From contig JACRCX010000025.1 in assembly GCA_016218815.1 (NCBI GenBank), positions 1 to 64,000 on the forward strand: a stretch of DNA of 64,000 nt, read 5' to 3'. Positions 56,697-64,000 of this stretch are shown piece after piece; within the stretch, counting starts at the first letter, position 1, and each line of letters starts with the position of its first letter. The position numbers and the translations under genes are program-made. The notes beneath the pieces were generated by a model. The model was not told the DNA's origin. It searched no databases and worked only from the letters and a program-made list of their open reading frames with translations. This stretch comes from Deltaproteobacteria bacterium. Its GTDB lineage: Bacteria > Myxococcota_A > Polyangia > DRWM01 > JAAZOP01.

Positions 56697-56848
56697 CGTC
56701 GCCTCCGTCCCCGGCCGTTGCCGGGCGCTCGAGTCCCTCGCGAGCGAGGGCGTGGCGATGCGAAGCTCGTGCCGTCGCGGCGGGGCGGCACGGGGCGGGC
56801 GGATTCGCAGGCGTTTCCGGGGTGGCCGCGCGACAGCGGGTCGGGGAG

Positions 56849-56884
56849 TGATCAAAAACGATCAAGATTGATCGTTTTTGATCA
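56849..56884. repeat. GATC-rich perfect palindrome (17-bp arms)
   Basis: TGATCAAAAACGATCAA, two bases, TTGATCGTTTTTGATCA: a perfect inverted repeat with four GATC sites, 9 nt beyond the stop of the NtrC-type gene and upstream of the EAL gene. AT-rich in a very GC-rich setting. A terminator hairpin or a binding site are both possible. Confidence 0.85.
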
Positions 56885-56892
56885 GCGGGCTG

Positions 56893-58266
56893 CTATTCGA
56901 CGGAGAGGCCGTGCTTGCGGAGGCGATGGAGGAGGGTGCCACGGGGGATGCCGAGCAGGCGAGCGGCACGGGTGATGTTGCCGCGGGCGCATTTGAGGGC
57001 CGCGCGAAGCTCGTGGCTCTCGGCCTCGCGGACGGGGACGCGAGCGCCGTCCGGCTCGTCGGCGGCGGGGGGTGGGACGAAGGGGGTGAGGTCCTTCGGG
57101 CCGAGAACGGGTCCGGCGCCGAGCACGACGGCGCGTTCGACGAGGTTCTCCAGCTCCCGCACGTTCCCCGGCCAGGTGTGGGCCTCGAGCAGCTCCAGCG
57201 CTTCCGGGGCGAGGCGGTAGCGGTCGTCGCATCCGGGAGCGTGCTTGGCGAGGAAGTGGTGGACGAGCGCCGGGATGTCGCCGGTGCGCTCGCGCAGCGG
57301 GGGAAGCTGGATGGGCACGACGGCAAGGCGGTAGTACAGGTCGGCGCGGAAGGTCCCCCGGGCCGCGTCGGCGGAAAGGTTGCGCCGGGTGGCGGCGATG
57401 ATCCGCACGTCGACGGTGATGGGTCCGCTGCCGCCCAGTCGGTCGACGGCGCGGTCCTGCAGCACGCGCAGGAGGCGGGACTGGAGTTCCAGCGGGAGGT
57501 CGCCGACCTCGTCGAGGAAGACGGTGCCGCCGTCGGCCTGCTCGAACCGGCCGCAATGGTCTCGGACGGCGCCGGTGAAGGCGCCCCGTTCGTGTCCGAA
57601 CAGCTCGCTTTCGATCAGGGTCGGGGCGATCGCGCCGCAATCGACCTTGACCAGGGCGCGGTGAGCGCGGGGGGAGGCGGCATGGATGGCGCGGGCGAGC
57701 ATCTCCTTGCCGGTGCCGGTCTCGCCGACGAGGAGCACGGTGGTGGCCTTCGGCGCCACGGCGGCCACCTGGGCCATCACCGTCCGGAGGCCGCCGTCGC
57801 CGCCGACCAGCCGGGCGGGGTCGTAGCGCCGGCGGACGTCCTCGGCCAGCGTGCCGACGTCGCGGGCGGCCTCCTCCAGCCGTCGCCGGCGGCGATGCTC
57901 CGCGACCGCGCTGGAGACCACTTCCCGGAGCTGCTGTGGGGAGTACGGCTTGAGGACGTAATCGTGCACGTGGCCCGCGCGGATGGCGCCGATGATCAGC
58001 TCGGTGTCGGCGTAGGCGGTCACCACGACGGTGACCAGGTGCTTTCCGAGCGCCGCGGCCTCCTCCAGGAGTCGGTTCCCGGACATTCCCGGCATGCGTT
58101 GATCGGTGAGCAGCACGGCGATCGGCTCGCGGCGCAGGATGTCGAGCGCGGCGGCGCCCGAGGCGGCGAGCCTGACGGTGTAGTCGGCGGAGAAGAGCGC
58201 GTCGAAGACGGTGAGGTTCTCCGGTTCGTCGTCGACATAGAGGAGGGTGGCGTGTCCGTTCGGCAT
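56893..58266 (-). CDS. NtrC-family sigma-54 response regulator
   Basis: 457 aa. Receiver domain with acidic pocket YVDDEPEN (D12/D13), phospho-acceptor LLTDQRMPG (D55) and Lys in YVLKPYS. AAA+ domain with Walker [10 protein letters not shown], sigma-54 contact loop GAFTGA, Walker [14 protein letters not shown] and R-finger region [10 protein letters not shown]. Fis-type helix-turn-helix at the end ([26 protein letters not shown]). It activates sigma-54 promoters when phosphorylated; no histidine kinase is adjacent. Bracketed by the two GATC-rich palindromic elements. Confidence 0.95.
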   Translation of the reverse strand: MPNGHATLLYVDDEPENLTVFDALFSADYTVRLAASGAAALDILRREPIAVLLTDQRMPGMSGNRLLEEAAALGKHLVTVVVTAYADTELIIGAIRAGHVHDYVLKPYSPQQLREVVSSAVAEHRRRRRLEEAARDVGTLAEDVRRRYDPARLVGGDGGLRTVMAQVAAVAPKATTVLLVGETGTGKEMLARAIHAASPRAHRALVKVDCGAIAPTLIESELFGHERGAFTGAVRDHCGRFEQADGGTVFLDEVGDLPLELQSRLLRVLQDRAVDRLGGSGPITVDVRIIAATRRNLSADAARGTFRADLYYRLAVVPIQLPPLRERTGDIPALVHHFLAKHAPGCDDRYRLAPEALELLEAHTWPGNVRELENLVERAVVLGAGPVLGPKDLTPFVPPPAADEPDGARVPVREAESHELRAALKCARGNITRAARLLGIPRGTLLHRLRKHGLSVE

Positions 58267-58318
58267 CCTTCGGGGGGGTGTTGTAGTCCGCGGCGGCCGC
58301 GCGGTGCAACCTCCGGAA

Positions 58319-58375
58319 CCGAACCGCGCCCTTCAGGGCGCGGCTCCAAGCCGCGGGCTGAAGCCCGCGGTTCGG
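58319..58375. repeat. REP-like double palindrome, copy 3
   Basis: 57 nt. CCGAACCGCGCCC TTCA GGGCGCGG forms one hairpin and CCGCGGGC TGAA GCCCGCGG a second, closed by outer arms CCGAACCGC/GCGGTTCGG. The minimal form of the 90-nt element at 14703. Confidence 0.85.
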
Positions 58376-58387
58376 ATGGTGATGGAG

Positions 58388-58433
58388 TGATCAAGATTGA
58401 TCGTTTTTGATCGTTTTTGATCGTTCTTGATCA
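58388..58433. repeat. GATC decad array
   Basis: TGATCGTTTT-type 10-nt units repeated three to four times and ending TGATCA, sharing sequence with the palindrome at 56849. The 10-nt step equals about one DNA turn, so the GATC sites face the same side. Confidence 0.8.
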
Positions 58434-58601
58434 CTTCGGGTGGCGGCGGTTCGTCGGGCGGCGGGCGGGAGTGCGAAACCACGGGACTTCCCGCGCGCCC
58501 GACCGTGCGTCCGTCCCCGGCACGGTACGTGCTGTACCGCGCGTCCGCCTGGGTGGGGCCTTCGCCGGATGTGGCGGAGGAAGTCGGGAGCGAGGCCCGG
58601 G

Positions 58602-60719
58602 ATGGACGACCGGAGGTTCGAGCGCTTCGATGCGGGGGGAGCGATCGGGTTCATTGCGGACGGGGTCGGGGGGGAGGTTGGCGGGTGCGGGCGCTGGAGC
58701 GGCCGGGTGCGGAACCTGTCGGCCAACGGCGTGCTGGTGGAGTGTCGCGGGCGGGTGCCGGAGCGAGGCGCGGTGTTCTGGGGCCGGCTGGCGCACCGCC
58801 GGCGGTTGACGCGGCGGAGCCTGGTGCGGCTGCTGCGGGTGCTGCCGCGGGCGGAGCGGACGGACATCCGCGAGGTCGCGTTGCGGTTCGAGGGGTTTAG
58901 CGGGGAGGAGTTGGCGGACGTGGCGGAGCTGGTGGCGGCGGTGGCGCCGGCGCCGCCGACGCTGGCGCAGGTGCTGGCGGTGCCGCAGGCGTACGGGGAC
59001 GATCTGATCGCGCTGGACGAGGGTGCGTTCGCGCGCATCGTGTTGCGGGGTGCGGGCCGGCGTTTCCGGGTGATGGTCGCGGGCCGGCCGGGTGGCGTGG
59101 GCTGCCTGCTGATCCGCGCGGGGCGGGAGGGCGAGGGCGAGCCGTTGCGGGCCTTCGCCGTGCCCGGCCTGCCGGTGCCCGGGGTGACGGCGGGCGAGAC
59201 GGTGATGCTGGTCGCGGGCGGCCGGCGCTCGCTGGTCATCCTGCGGGCGGGGCTCCGGGGCGAGGGGTCGCCGTGGGAGGTGCGGCCGCTGGGGGCGTGG
59301 CTGTTCCGGCGGCGGTCCGGGGATCGCATCCGACTTTCGTCGGACCGGCCGTTGATCGTGTGCGTGGAGCATCCGTTGCTGCCGGGTCGCACGGTGGTGC
59401 GGGCGGTGCGGGACATCGGCGAGGGGGGCCTTTCGTTCGACGGCGACCTGCGGGCGGACGTGCTGTCGCCGGGGACGGCGTTATCCGGCGTCCGCCTGGC
59501 GCTGCCGGAGGGGGACGAGGTGCTGCTGGCGGGCTCGATCCGGTCGGCGCGGCCGGTGCCGGCGGGTGGTCATCGTTTCGGGCTGCGGATCGATTCCTCG
59601 AGTCCGGCGGGGGCTTGGGACGCGACGGTGTTGCGGGCGCTGCACCCGCACGTGCGTCCGTTGGGTCCGGCGGACCCGGCGCAGGTGTGGGAGCTGTTGG
59701 ACCGTACGGGGTACCTGGACGAGAAGCCGCGGGAGCGGACGGAGCCGCTGGGGGAGTCGTTCCGTCGGGCCTGGGGGCGGTTGGCGACGGCGCCGCGGCT
59801 GGGGGGCAGCCTGCTCCTGCACGATTCGGCGGCGCTGCGGGGTGCGGTCTTCCAGTCGCAGGCCTACCCCGGGACTTTCATCCTGCACCAGCTCGCGCTG
59901 GACTTGCGTTCGCCGGAGCGCGACGTGCCGCGGCCGGTGATTGCGGGGCAGATCTACCGTTCGCTGTTCCACCTGTGCAGCCGGGCGCCGGGGCTGCGTT
60001 TCACGCTGGCGATCTTCAACGACGAGAAGGCGTGGAGCGGGTATCTGTACGATGAGTTCTTCGCGCTGGCGGGGGATCACGCGCGCTATTCCGTGGAGCG
60101 GCTGCGGCTGGTGGAGAAGGCGCGGGAGAAGGGTACAGGGGTTCTCAGTTCTCAGTATTCGGTTCTCAGTCCGGAGGGGGCGGGGGGGGTGGGGGTGCGG
60201 GGGTTCGAGCCGGGGGATGCGGCGGGGATCGAGGCGGCGGTGCGGCGCGACATGCCGGCGCTGGCGGCGGAGGCGCTGGGGCTGGCGCCGCTGGACGCCG
60301 GGCTGTGCGGGCTGGACGCCGAATACCGTGCCGCCGGGCTCAGCCGGACGCGCGAGGTGCTGGTGGCGTTGCGCGGGGGTTTCGTGGTGGGGGCGGTGGC
60401 GGCGGATCGGGCTTCTCCGGGGATCAACATCTTCGGCCTCTTGGACGCGGTGCTGCCGGTGGCGGTCGAGTCGCCGGAGGGGCCGTTCGACTGGCTGCAC
60501 GTGCTGTTGGCGGAGGTGGAGCGACGGCGGGCGGGGACGGCCGAATCGGTGATCGCGTTGGTACCGGCGGCGTGGCCGGCCGAGGCGTTGCCGGCCGGCT
60601 ACCGCGAGGTCGCGGTGGTGCGGCGGTGGATCGCGCACCGGACGCTGCTTCCCGCGTACCTGGCGTATCTGGACGAGCATTTCGGGATCGGGAACGAGGC
60701 GGAGAGGAGCGACGGATGA
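58602..60719 (+). CDS. Double PilZ-domain protein
   Basis: 705 aa. An N-terminal PilZ-like segment has the full c-di-GMP motif (RRFERFD and RNLSANGVLV: RxxxR and NxSxxG). A second PilZ domain at ~230-330 has RSGDR and DIGEGGLSF, with Gly replacing the Ser. The C-terminal half (~370-705) is unrecognised, with strands such as FILHQLALDLRSPERD, FTLAIFNDEKAW and WLHVLLAEVERRRAGT. A TTCTCAG heptad array lies in frame at 60141-60168, encoding a Ser/Val-rich insert (VLSSQYSVLS). ATG at 58602 chosen for the motif start. Its stop overlaps the next start. Confidence 0.8.
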   Translation: MDDRRFERFDAGGAIGFIADGVGGEVGGCGRWSGRVRNLSANGVLVECRGRVPERGAVFWGRLAHRRRLTRRSLVRLLRVLPRAERTDIREVALRFEGFSGEELADVAELVAAVAPAPPTLAQVLAVPQAYGDDLIALDEGAFARIVLRGAGRRFRVMVAGRPGGVGCLLIRAGREGEGEPLRAFAVPGLPVPGVTAGETVMLVAGGRRSLVILRAGLRGEGSPWEVRPLGAWLFRRRSGDRIRLSSDRPLIVCVEHPLLPGRTVVRAVRDIGEGGLSFDGDLRADVLSPGTALSGVRLALPEGDEVLLAGSIRSARPVPAGGHRFGLRIDSSSPAGAWDATVLRALHPHVRPLGPADPAQVWELLDRTGYLDEKPRERTEPLGESFRRAWGRLATAPRLGGSLLLHDSAALRGAVFQSQAYPGTFILHQLALDLRSPERDVPRPVIAGQIYRSLFHLCSRAPGLRFTLAIFNDEKAWSGYLYDEFFALAGDHARYSVERLRLVEKAREKGTGVLSSQYSVLSPEGAGGVGVRGFEPGDAAGIEAAVRRDMPALAAEALGLAPLDAGLCGLDAEYRAAGLSRTREVLVALRGGFVVGAVAADRASPGINIFGLLDAVLPVAVESPEGPFDWLHVLLAEVERRRAGTAESVIALVPAAWPAEALPAGYREVAVVRRWIAHRTLLPAYLAYLDEHFGIGNEAERSDG
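60141..60168. repeat. Heptad array, GTTCTCA type, inside a gene
   Basis: Four 7-nt units (GTTCTCA, one GTATTCG) within the double-PilZ coding sequence, read through in frame. It is the only heptad array in the window inside a gene. Confidence 0.8.
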
Positions 60720-62323
60720 TCTTCGACGAGACCTGGGCCGTGTGGGCGGCGGAGCGCGGGCTGGGGCGGCACGCTTCGCCGTCGCCGTTGTGCGCGTTGA
60801 TGCGGGTGGGGCTGGCGCGGGCGCCGGCGGGGCCGGCGGTGGAGGACGGGACGCGGTCGCTTTCGTTCGCGGACCTGGCCCTCCGGGTGCCCGCGTTGGC
60901 GGGGGCGCTGCACGAGGCGGCGGGGGGGTTGGGGGGCCGGGTCGCGGTCAGCATGGGCAACCGGGTGGAGTGGATCGAGGCGTGGCTGGCGGCGTTCCAG
61001 GCGGGGGTGGGGCTGGTGCCGCTGCACCCGGAGCTTCCCGAGGCGACGGTCCGGGCGATCGTGCGGCGGACGTTGCCGGCGGCGGTGGTTGCGGACGTCC
61101 AGGGGGCGTCCGTGGCGCGGGTGGCGCTGGACGCGGCGCCCGGCGCGCCGCAGCGGATCGCGGTCGGCGAGGCCGGCGGCGACTGGGAGCGCATGGCGAG
61201 GAGCGCGCCGAAGGGCCGGCCCGGCGATCCCGGGGCGGACGCGGTGGCGGCGGTGTTCCCGACGTCGGGGACGACAGGGGAGCCGAAGGGGGTGGTGGTG
61301 ACGCACGCCAACTGGGCGGCGGGGCTGCGGGGGCTGGAGGCGGCGTTCGGGGCGCCCGGGGGCGACGACGTGCTGCTCCACGTCACGGCGTTGTCGCACA
61401 CGGCGAGCGAGCTGATCCTGCCGGCGCTGGCGGCGGGGGCGCGCCAGGTGGTTCTCTCCGACGGCGACTGCGCGGCGGCGGCGGAGCGCGTGGGGCGGGG
61501 CGAAGGTACGCGGCTGTTCCTTTCTTCCGCGATGCTGGAGTCGTTCGTGGATGCGGGCCGTCGGTCGCGGGCCGACGGAGGCCGGCTGCGCTCGCTGCTC
61601 TACGGGGGCGCGCCGGTGTCGGCGAACGTGATCGAGCGGGCGCTTACGTTCTTCGGGCCGGTGCTGGAGCAGGGGTACGGGCAGACGGAGACCTTCCCGC
61701 CGACGCTGGCGCTGAGCCGTGCGGACCACGTGATTCCGGGCGCGCGGGGACGGCGGCTGCGCGAGTCGCTGGGCCGTCCGGTCCCGACCTGCGAGGTGCG
61801 GCTGGTCGACGCGGAGGGGACGGAGGAGGTGGCGCCGGGGGCGGTGGGTGAGATCGCGGTGCGCGGGGCCAACGTCACGCCGGGCTATTTCGGCGACGAG
61901 GCGGCGACGGCGCGGGCGAAGCGGGGCGGGTTCCACCTGACGGGCGACGTGGCGGTGCGGGACCCGGACGGGACGGTGCGCCTGATGGGGCGGCGGGCGG
62001 AGGCGCTCGGGTCGTCCGGCCGGGCCGTGCACGCGCGGCAGGTGGAGCGGGAGGCGGAGGAGCACCCGGACGTGCGGGAGGCGGCGGCGTGCGAGGTCGG
62101 CGGGTCGGTGGTCCTGGCGGTGGTGCCGCGGGGTGGGGACGGCTCGGTGCTGCTGGCGTCGTTGCGGCAGCGCCTGGCGGACCGGTTGGGGCCGGCGGCG
62201 CGGCCGTCACGGATCGTGGTGGTGCCCGCGCTGCCGCGGAACGCGAACCGCAAGCTGGAGCGGGGAGTGCTGGCCGAGATTCTCGGGGTGGGGTGCGGGG
62301 CGGCAGTGCCCCGGGAGGAGTAA
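60716..62323 (+). CDS. AMP-forming acyl/aryl-CoA ligase-like protein
   Basis: 535 aa ANL-superfamily adenylating enzyme. Core motifs: phosphate loop FPTSGTTGEPKGVVV (~182), LYGGAPVSANVI, QGYGQTE, HLTGDVAVRDPDG and the C-terminal catalytic-Lys region RNANRKLERG. It activates a carboxylate as acyl-AMP, usually then to CoA; the substrate is unknown and no carrier protein is adjacent. ATG overlaps the PilZ gene stop (ATGA) and the next gene follows after 4 nt. Confidence 0.88.
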   Translation: MIFDETWAVWAAERGLGRHASPSPLCALMRVGLARAPAGPAVEDGTRSLSFADLALRVPALAGALHEAAGGLGGRVAVSMGNRVEWIEAWLAAFQAGVGLVPLHPELPEATVRAIVRRTLPAAVVADVQGASVARVALDAAPGAPQRIAVGEAGGDWERMARSAPKGRPGDPGADAVAAVFPTSGTTGEPKGVVVTHANWAAGLRGLEAAFGAPGGDDVLLHVTALSHTASELILPALAAGARQVVLSDGDCAAAAERVGRGEGTRLFLSSAMLESFVDAGRRSRADGGRLRSLLYGGAPVSANVIERALTFFGPVLEQGYGQTETFPPTLALSRADHVIPGARGRRLRESLGRPVPTCEVRLVDAEGTEEVAPGAVGEIAVRGANVTPGYFGDEAATARAKRGGFHLTGDVAVRDPDGTVRLMGRRAEALGSSGRAVHARQVEREAEEHPDVREAAACEVGGSVVLAVVPRGGDGSVLLASLRQRLADRLGPAARPSRIVVVPALPRNANRKLERGVLAEILGVGCGAAVPREE

Positions 62324-62327
62324 AGGG

Positions 62328-63845
62328 ATGCCGCGCGTACTTCTGGTCGAGACGTGCACGACGCCGCGCCCGCCCGCGGACGAGTTGGGGGCCGAGCACC
62401 GGGTGCGCCACGCGCTGGCGTTGGAGTCCGTGGTCGAGGGGAGGGCGGACGGCGCGCGAGGCGTGCGGCGCGACGTGCGGGGGGGGGAATTGGCGCTCTT
62501 CGGCATCCCCTTGGGGGCGGCCTTCCTGGCTCCGGGGCTGCGGGCGCGGGGGATCGAGGTGCTGCACGAGCCGCTGGCGCTGCACGCGGCGGCGCGGCGG
62601 GACCCGCTCGTCGCGCTGGGGGACGCGGTGCAGCGCGAGCGGCCCGACGTGGTCGGCATCACGATCAACCACGCCGTCGAGGAAGCGACGGGGCTGAAGA
62701 TGGCGCGGCTGGCGAAGGCGGTGCTGCCCGGGGTGCGGGTGGTGCTGGGCGGCTTGCACGCGACGTTCCGGGCCGAGGTGCTGGCGGGAGAGGCGGCGGT
62801 CGACGCGGTGGTGCGGTTCGAGGGTGAGGAGTCGCTGCCGCGGTGCGTCGATTGGCTGACGGGGCGGGGCGAGCCGGACGACGTGCCGGGGCTGGTGGCG
62901 CAGGGTCCGGACGGGTTGCGGGTGGTGCCGGCGGGGCCGCACGTCGACTTCACGCGGGCGAGGCCGGACTACGACGCGGTGCGCGCGGACGAGTACTGCC
63001 GTGCCGGCGTGCTGGCGCACGTGCAGACGTCGCGGGGCTGTCCGTACGAGTGCCACTTCTGCTGCCACACGACGTTCTGGGGGCGGAAGGTGCGGGAGCG
63101 CGACGCCGGGCTGGTGGCGGAGGAGGTGGCGGAGCTGTTGGGGCGCGGCTGCGACCTGGTCTATCTCACGGACTCGACCTTCACGCTGAACCGGCACCGG
63201 GTGGAGGAGCTGTGCGACGCGATCGAGGCCCACGGTGCGGAGCGGGCGACGTTCGCGGTGGAGACGCGCATTGACCGGCTGGACGACCGGCTGCTGGCGC
63301 GCATGGCGCGGGCGGGCGTCCGGATCGTGGCGCTGGGAGTGGAGACGGTCTCGCCGGAGGTGCTGGACCGGCTGCCCGACAAGCGGGTGGCGGACCCGCT
63401 GGGGGCGGTGCGGGACGCGGTCCGGCGGATCCGGGCGCACGGGATGAGCAGCTACGCGTCGCTGGTGCTGGGGCTGCCCGGCGAGACGTCCGACAGCCTG
63501 CGGGCGCTGGTGGATGCGGTCGACCTCCTGTACGCGGACACGGACGGCCTGTTGTGGGCGGACGCGAAGCTGGCGCGGGCATTTCCGGGGTCGGCCTTCG
63601 CGGACGACCCGGCGCGCTTGCACGCCACGGTCGACGCGCGCTACGAGTGGTACGACTTCTACGGGCGCGTGACGGTGCACGTGGACGGCGGACCGGCGGA
63701 GGACGAGATCCTGGCGGCGCGGACGGCGGTCATGGAGCGCAACGTGCGGGCCTGGCGCCGCCGGCGGCCCGGGGACGAGGAACGCGTGCGGGACGCGGTG
63801 GCGAAGTGGAGGGGGGGAGGGCCGGGGGCGCCGCCGGGGAGTTGA
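62328..63845 (+). CDS. B12-binding-domain radical SAM protein
   Basis: 505 aa. N-terminal ~60-170 is a B12-binding-like fold (PDVVGITINHAVEEATGLKMARLAKAVLPGVRVVLGGLHATF). The radical SAM motif is TSRGCPYECHFCCHTTFWG (Cx3Cx2C, ~237), with ETRIDRLDDRLLARMARAGVRIVALGVETVSPEVL downstream. Proteins of this layout methylate or rearrange C-H bonds in lipids, cofactors or natural products; the substrate here is unknown. Third gene in a tightly packed operon with the PilZ protein and the ligase. GGGAGGAG precedes the ATG at 62328. Confidence 0.88.
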   Translation: MPRVLLVETCTTPRPPADELGAEHRVRHALALESVVEGRADGARGVRRDVRGGELALFGIPLGAAFLAPGLRARGIEVLHEPLALHAAARRDPLVALGDAVQRERPDVVGITINHAVEEATGLKMARLAKAVLPGVRVVLGGLHATFRAEVLAGEAAVDAVVRFEGEESLPRCVDWLTGRGEPDDVPGLVAQGPDGLRVVPAGPHVDFTRARPDYDAVRADEYCRAGVLAHVQTSRGCPYECHFCCHTTFWGRKVRERDAGLVAEEVAELLGRGCDLVYLTDSTFTLNRHRVEELCDAIEAHGAERATFAVETRIDRLDDRLLARMARAGVRIVALGVETVSPEVLDRLPDKRVADPLGAVRDAVRRIRAHGMSSYASLVLGLPGETSDSLRALVDAVDLLYADTDGLLWADAKLARAFPGSAFADDPARLHATVDARYEWYDFYGRVTVHVDGGPAEDEILAARTAVMERNVRAWRRRRPGDEERVRDAVAKWRGGGPGAPPGS

Positions 63846-63851
63846 AGCGGG

Positions 63852-64000
63852 ATGGAGCGCGAGGTCAACACGTTGGCGCTGTCGCTGTTGTTCGGCTACG
63901 TCGAGCGGCAGCGGAAGACGCCTTTGGGAGAGCTGCTGGCGGGTCTGCGCTACGGCGAGGCGGAGTTGCGGGCGACGGGGGGGTGGATCGACTGGGGGAC
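63852..64000 (+). CDS. Partial ORF at right edge
   Basis: At least 49 codons from the ATG at 63852, starting 6 nt after the radical SAM stop, cut by the window edge. The visible N-terminus (EREVNTLALSLLFGYVERQR, then KTPLGELLAGL) is helical and not recognised. It is probably a further member of the same operon. Confidence 0.6.
   Translation, partial: MEREVNTLALSLLFGYVERQRKTPLGELLAGLRYGEAELRATGGWIDWG

Larger units (their letters stand above)
58267..58601. other. Divergent intergenic region with two repeat types
   Basis: Contains REP-like copy 3 (58319-58375) and a GATC decad array (58388-58433). No gene seen; the plus-strand frame is open from 58440 but the protein-like start is at 58602. 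Confidence 0.55.

Noticed and set aside
58440..58601. Longer start for the double-PilZ protein
   Set aside because: The extra 54 residues are Arg/Pro-rich, directly abut the GATC array and precede the PilZ RxxxR motif, which follows the ATG at 58602.

Overview
The window is about 70% GC, gene-dense, and looks like a Myxococcota/Deltaproteobacteria-type chromosome. The evidence is at least nine predicted lipoproteins with Asp-rich linkers, a Myxococcus-type cysteine-repeat (DUF4215) surface protein, a TPR+PEGA protein, a von Willebrand A lipoprotein, an MXAN_6640-like putative metalloprotease, PilZ/EAL/sigma-54 regulators and a PilB-type ATPase. No phage or transposase gene is visible.

Layout. 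1-1.83 kb: panD and a thiolase (minus strand). 2.0-8.6 kb: two large secreted lipoproteins, the first with its signal peptide separated from the body by a 15-G tract that breaks the frame. 8.8-12.0 kb: rpsB-tsf-pyrH-frr operon. 12.1-21.1 kb: B12-binding radical SAM protein and a set of surface lipoproteins. 21.2-26.2 kb: aminopeptidase, divergent Tex-like protein, a small pyruvate-kinase-C-like gene between inverted repeats, rlmE, rplC (outside any S10 operon) and tRNA-Thr(CGT). 26.3-30.5 kb: a compact six-gene operon (MarR regulator, ArsM-like methyltransferase, 46-aa Cys-containing peptide, radical SAM/SPASM maturase, thioredoxin-thioredoxin reductase fusion, 56-aa four-Cys protein). I read this as a candidate RiPP (modified peptide) system and the most interesting locus here. 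30.6-41.5 kb: lipoproteins, glmU-pgi-oxidoreductase-purM operon, CDP-alcohol phosphatidyltransferase. 41.7-45.4 kb: accessory segment with a VapBC-like toxin-antitoxin pair, gene remnants and repeats. 45.5-51 kb: PilB-type ATPase fused to a cyclic-nucleotide domain, a TPR/cyclic-nucleotide protein, a hydrolase and a class I amidotransferase. 51.2-55.4 kb: YgiQ-type radical SAM protein and the folM-like/folB/folK/folE cluster. 55.4-64 kb: EAL phosphodiesterase, NtrC-type regulator, and an operon of double-PilZ protein, AMP-forming ligase and B12-binding radical SAM protein that runs off the window.

A second layer is a dense set of short dispersed repeats: 7-nt-period arrays (six loci, five unit types), 8-10-nt-period arrays, REP-like double palindromes with a compensatory base change, GATC-rich palindromes and a 365-bp element with perfect 43-bp inverted ends. 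They sit mostly in intergenic gaps, especially between convergent genes, but some supply stop codons, lie in frame inside a gene, or mark where a gene is cut off.

Several genes (MarR regulator, VapB-like antitoxin, CDP-alcohol transferase) have good sigma-70 promoters whose predicted start of transcription falls on the ATG, so leaderless messages are probably common. All functional calls come from reading motifs by eye; no searches were run.
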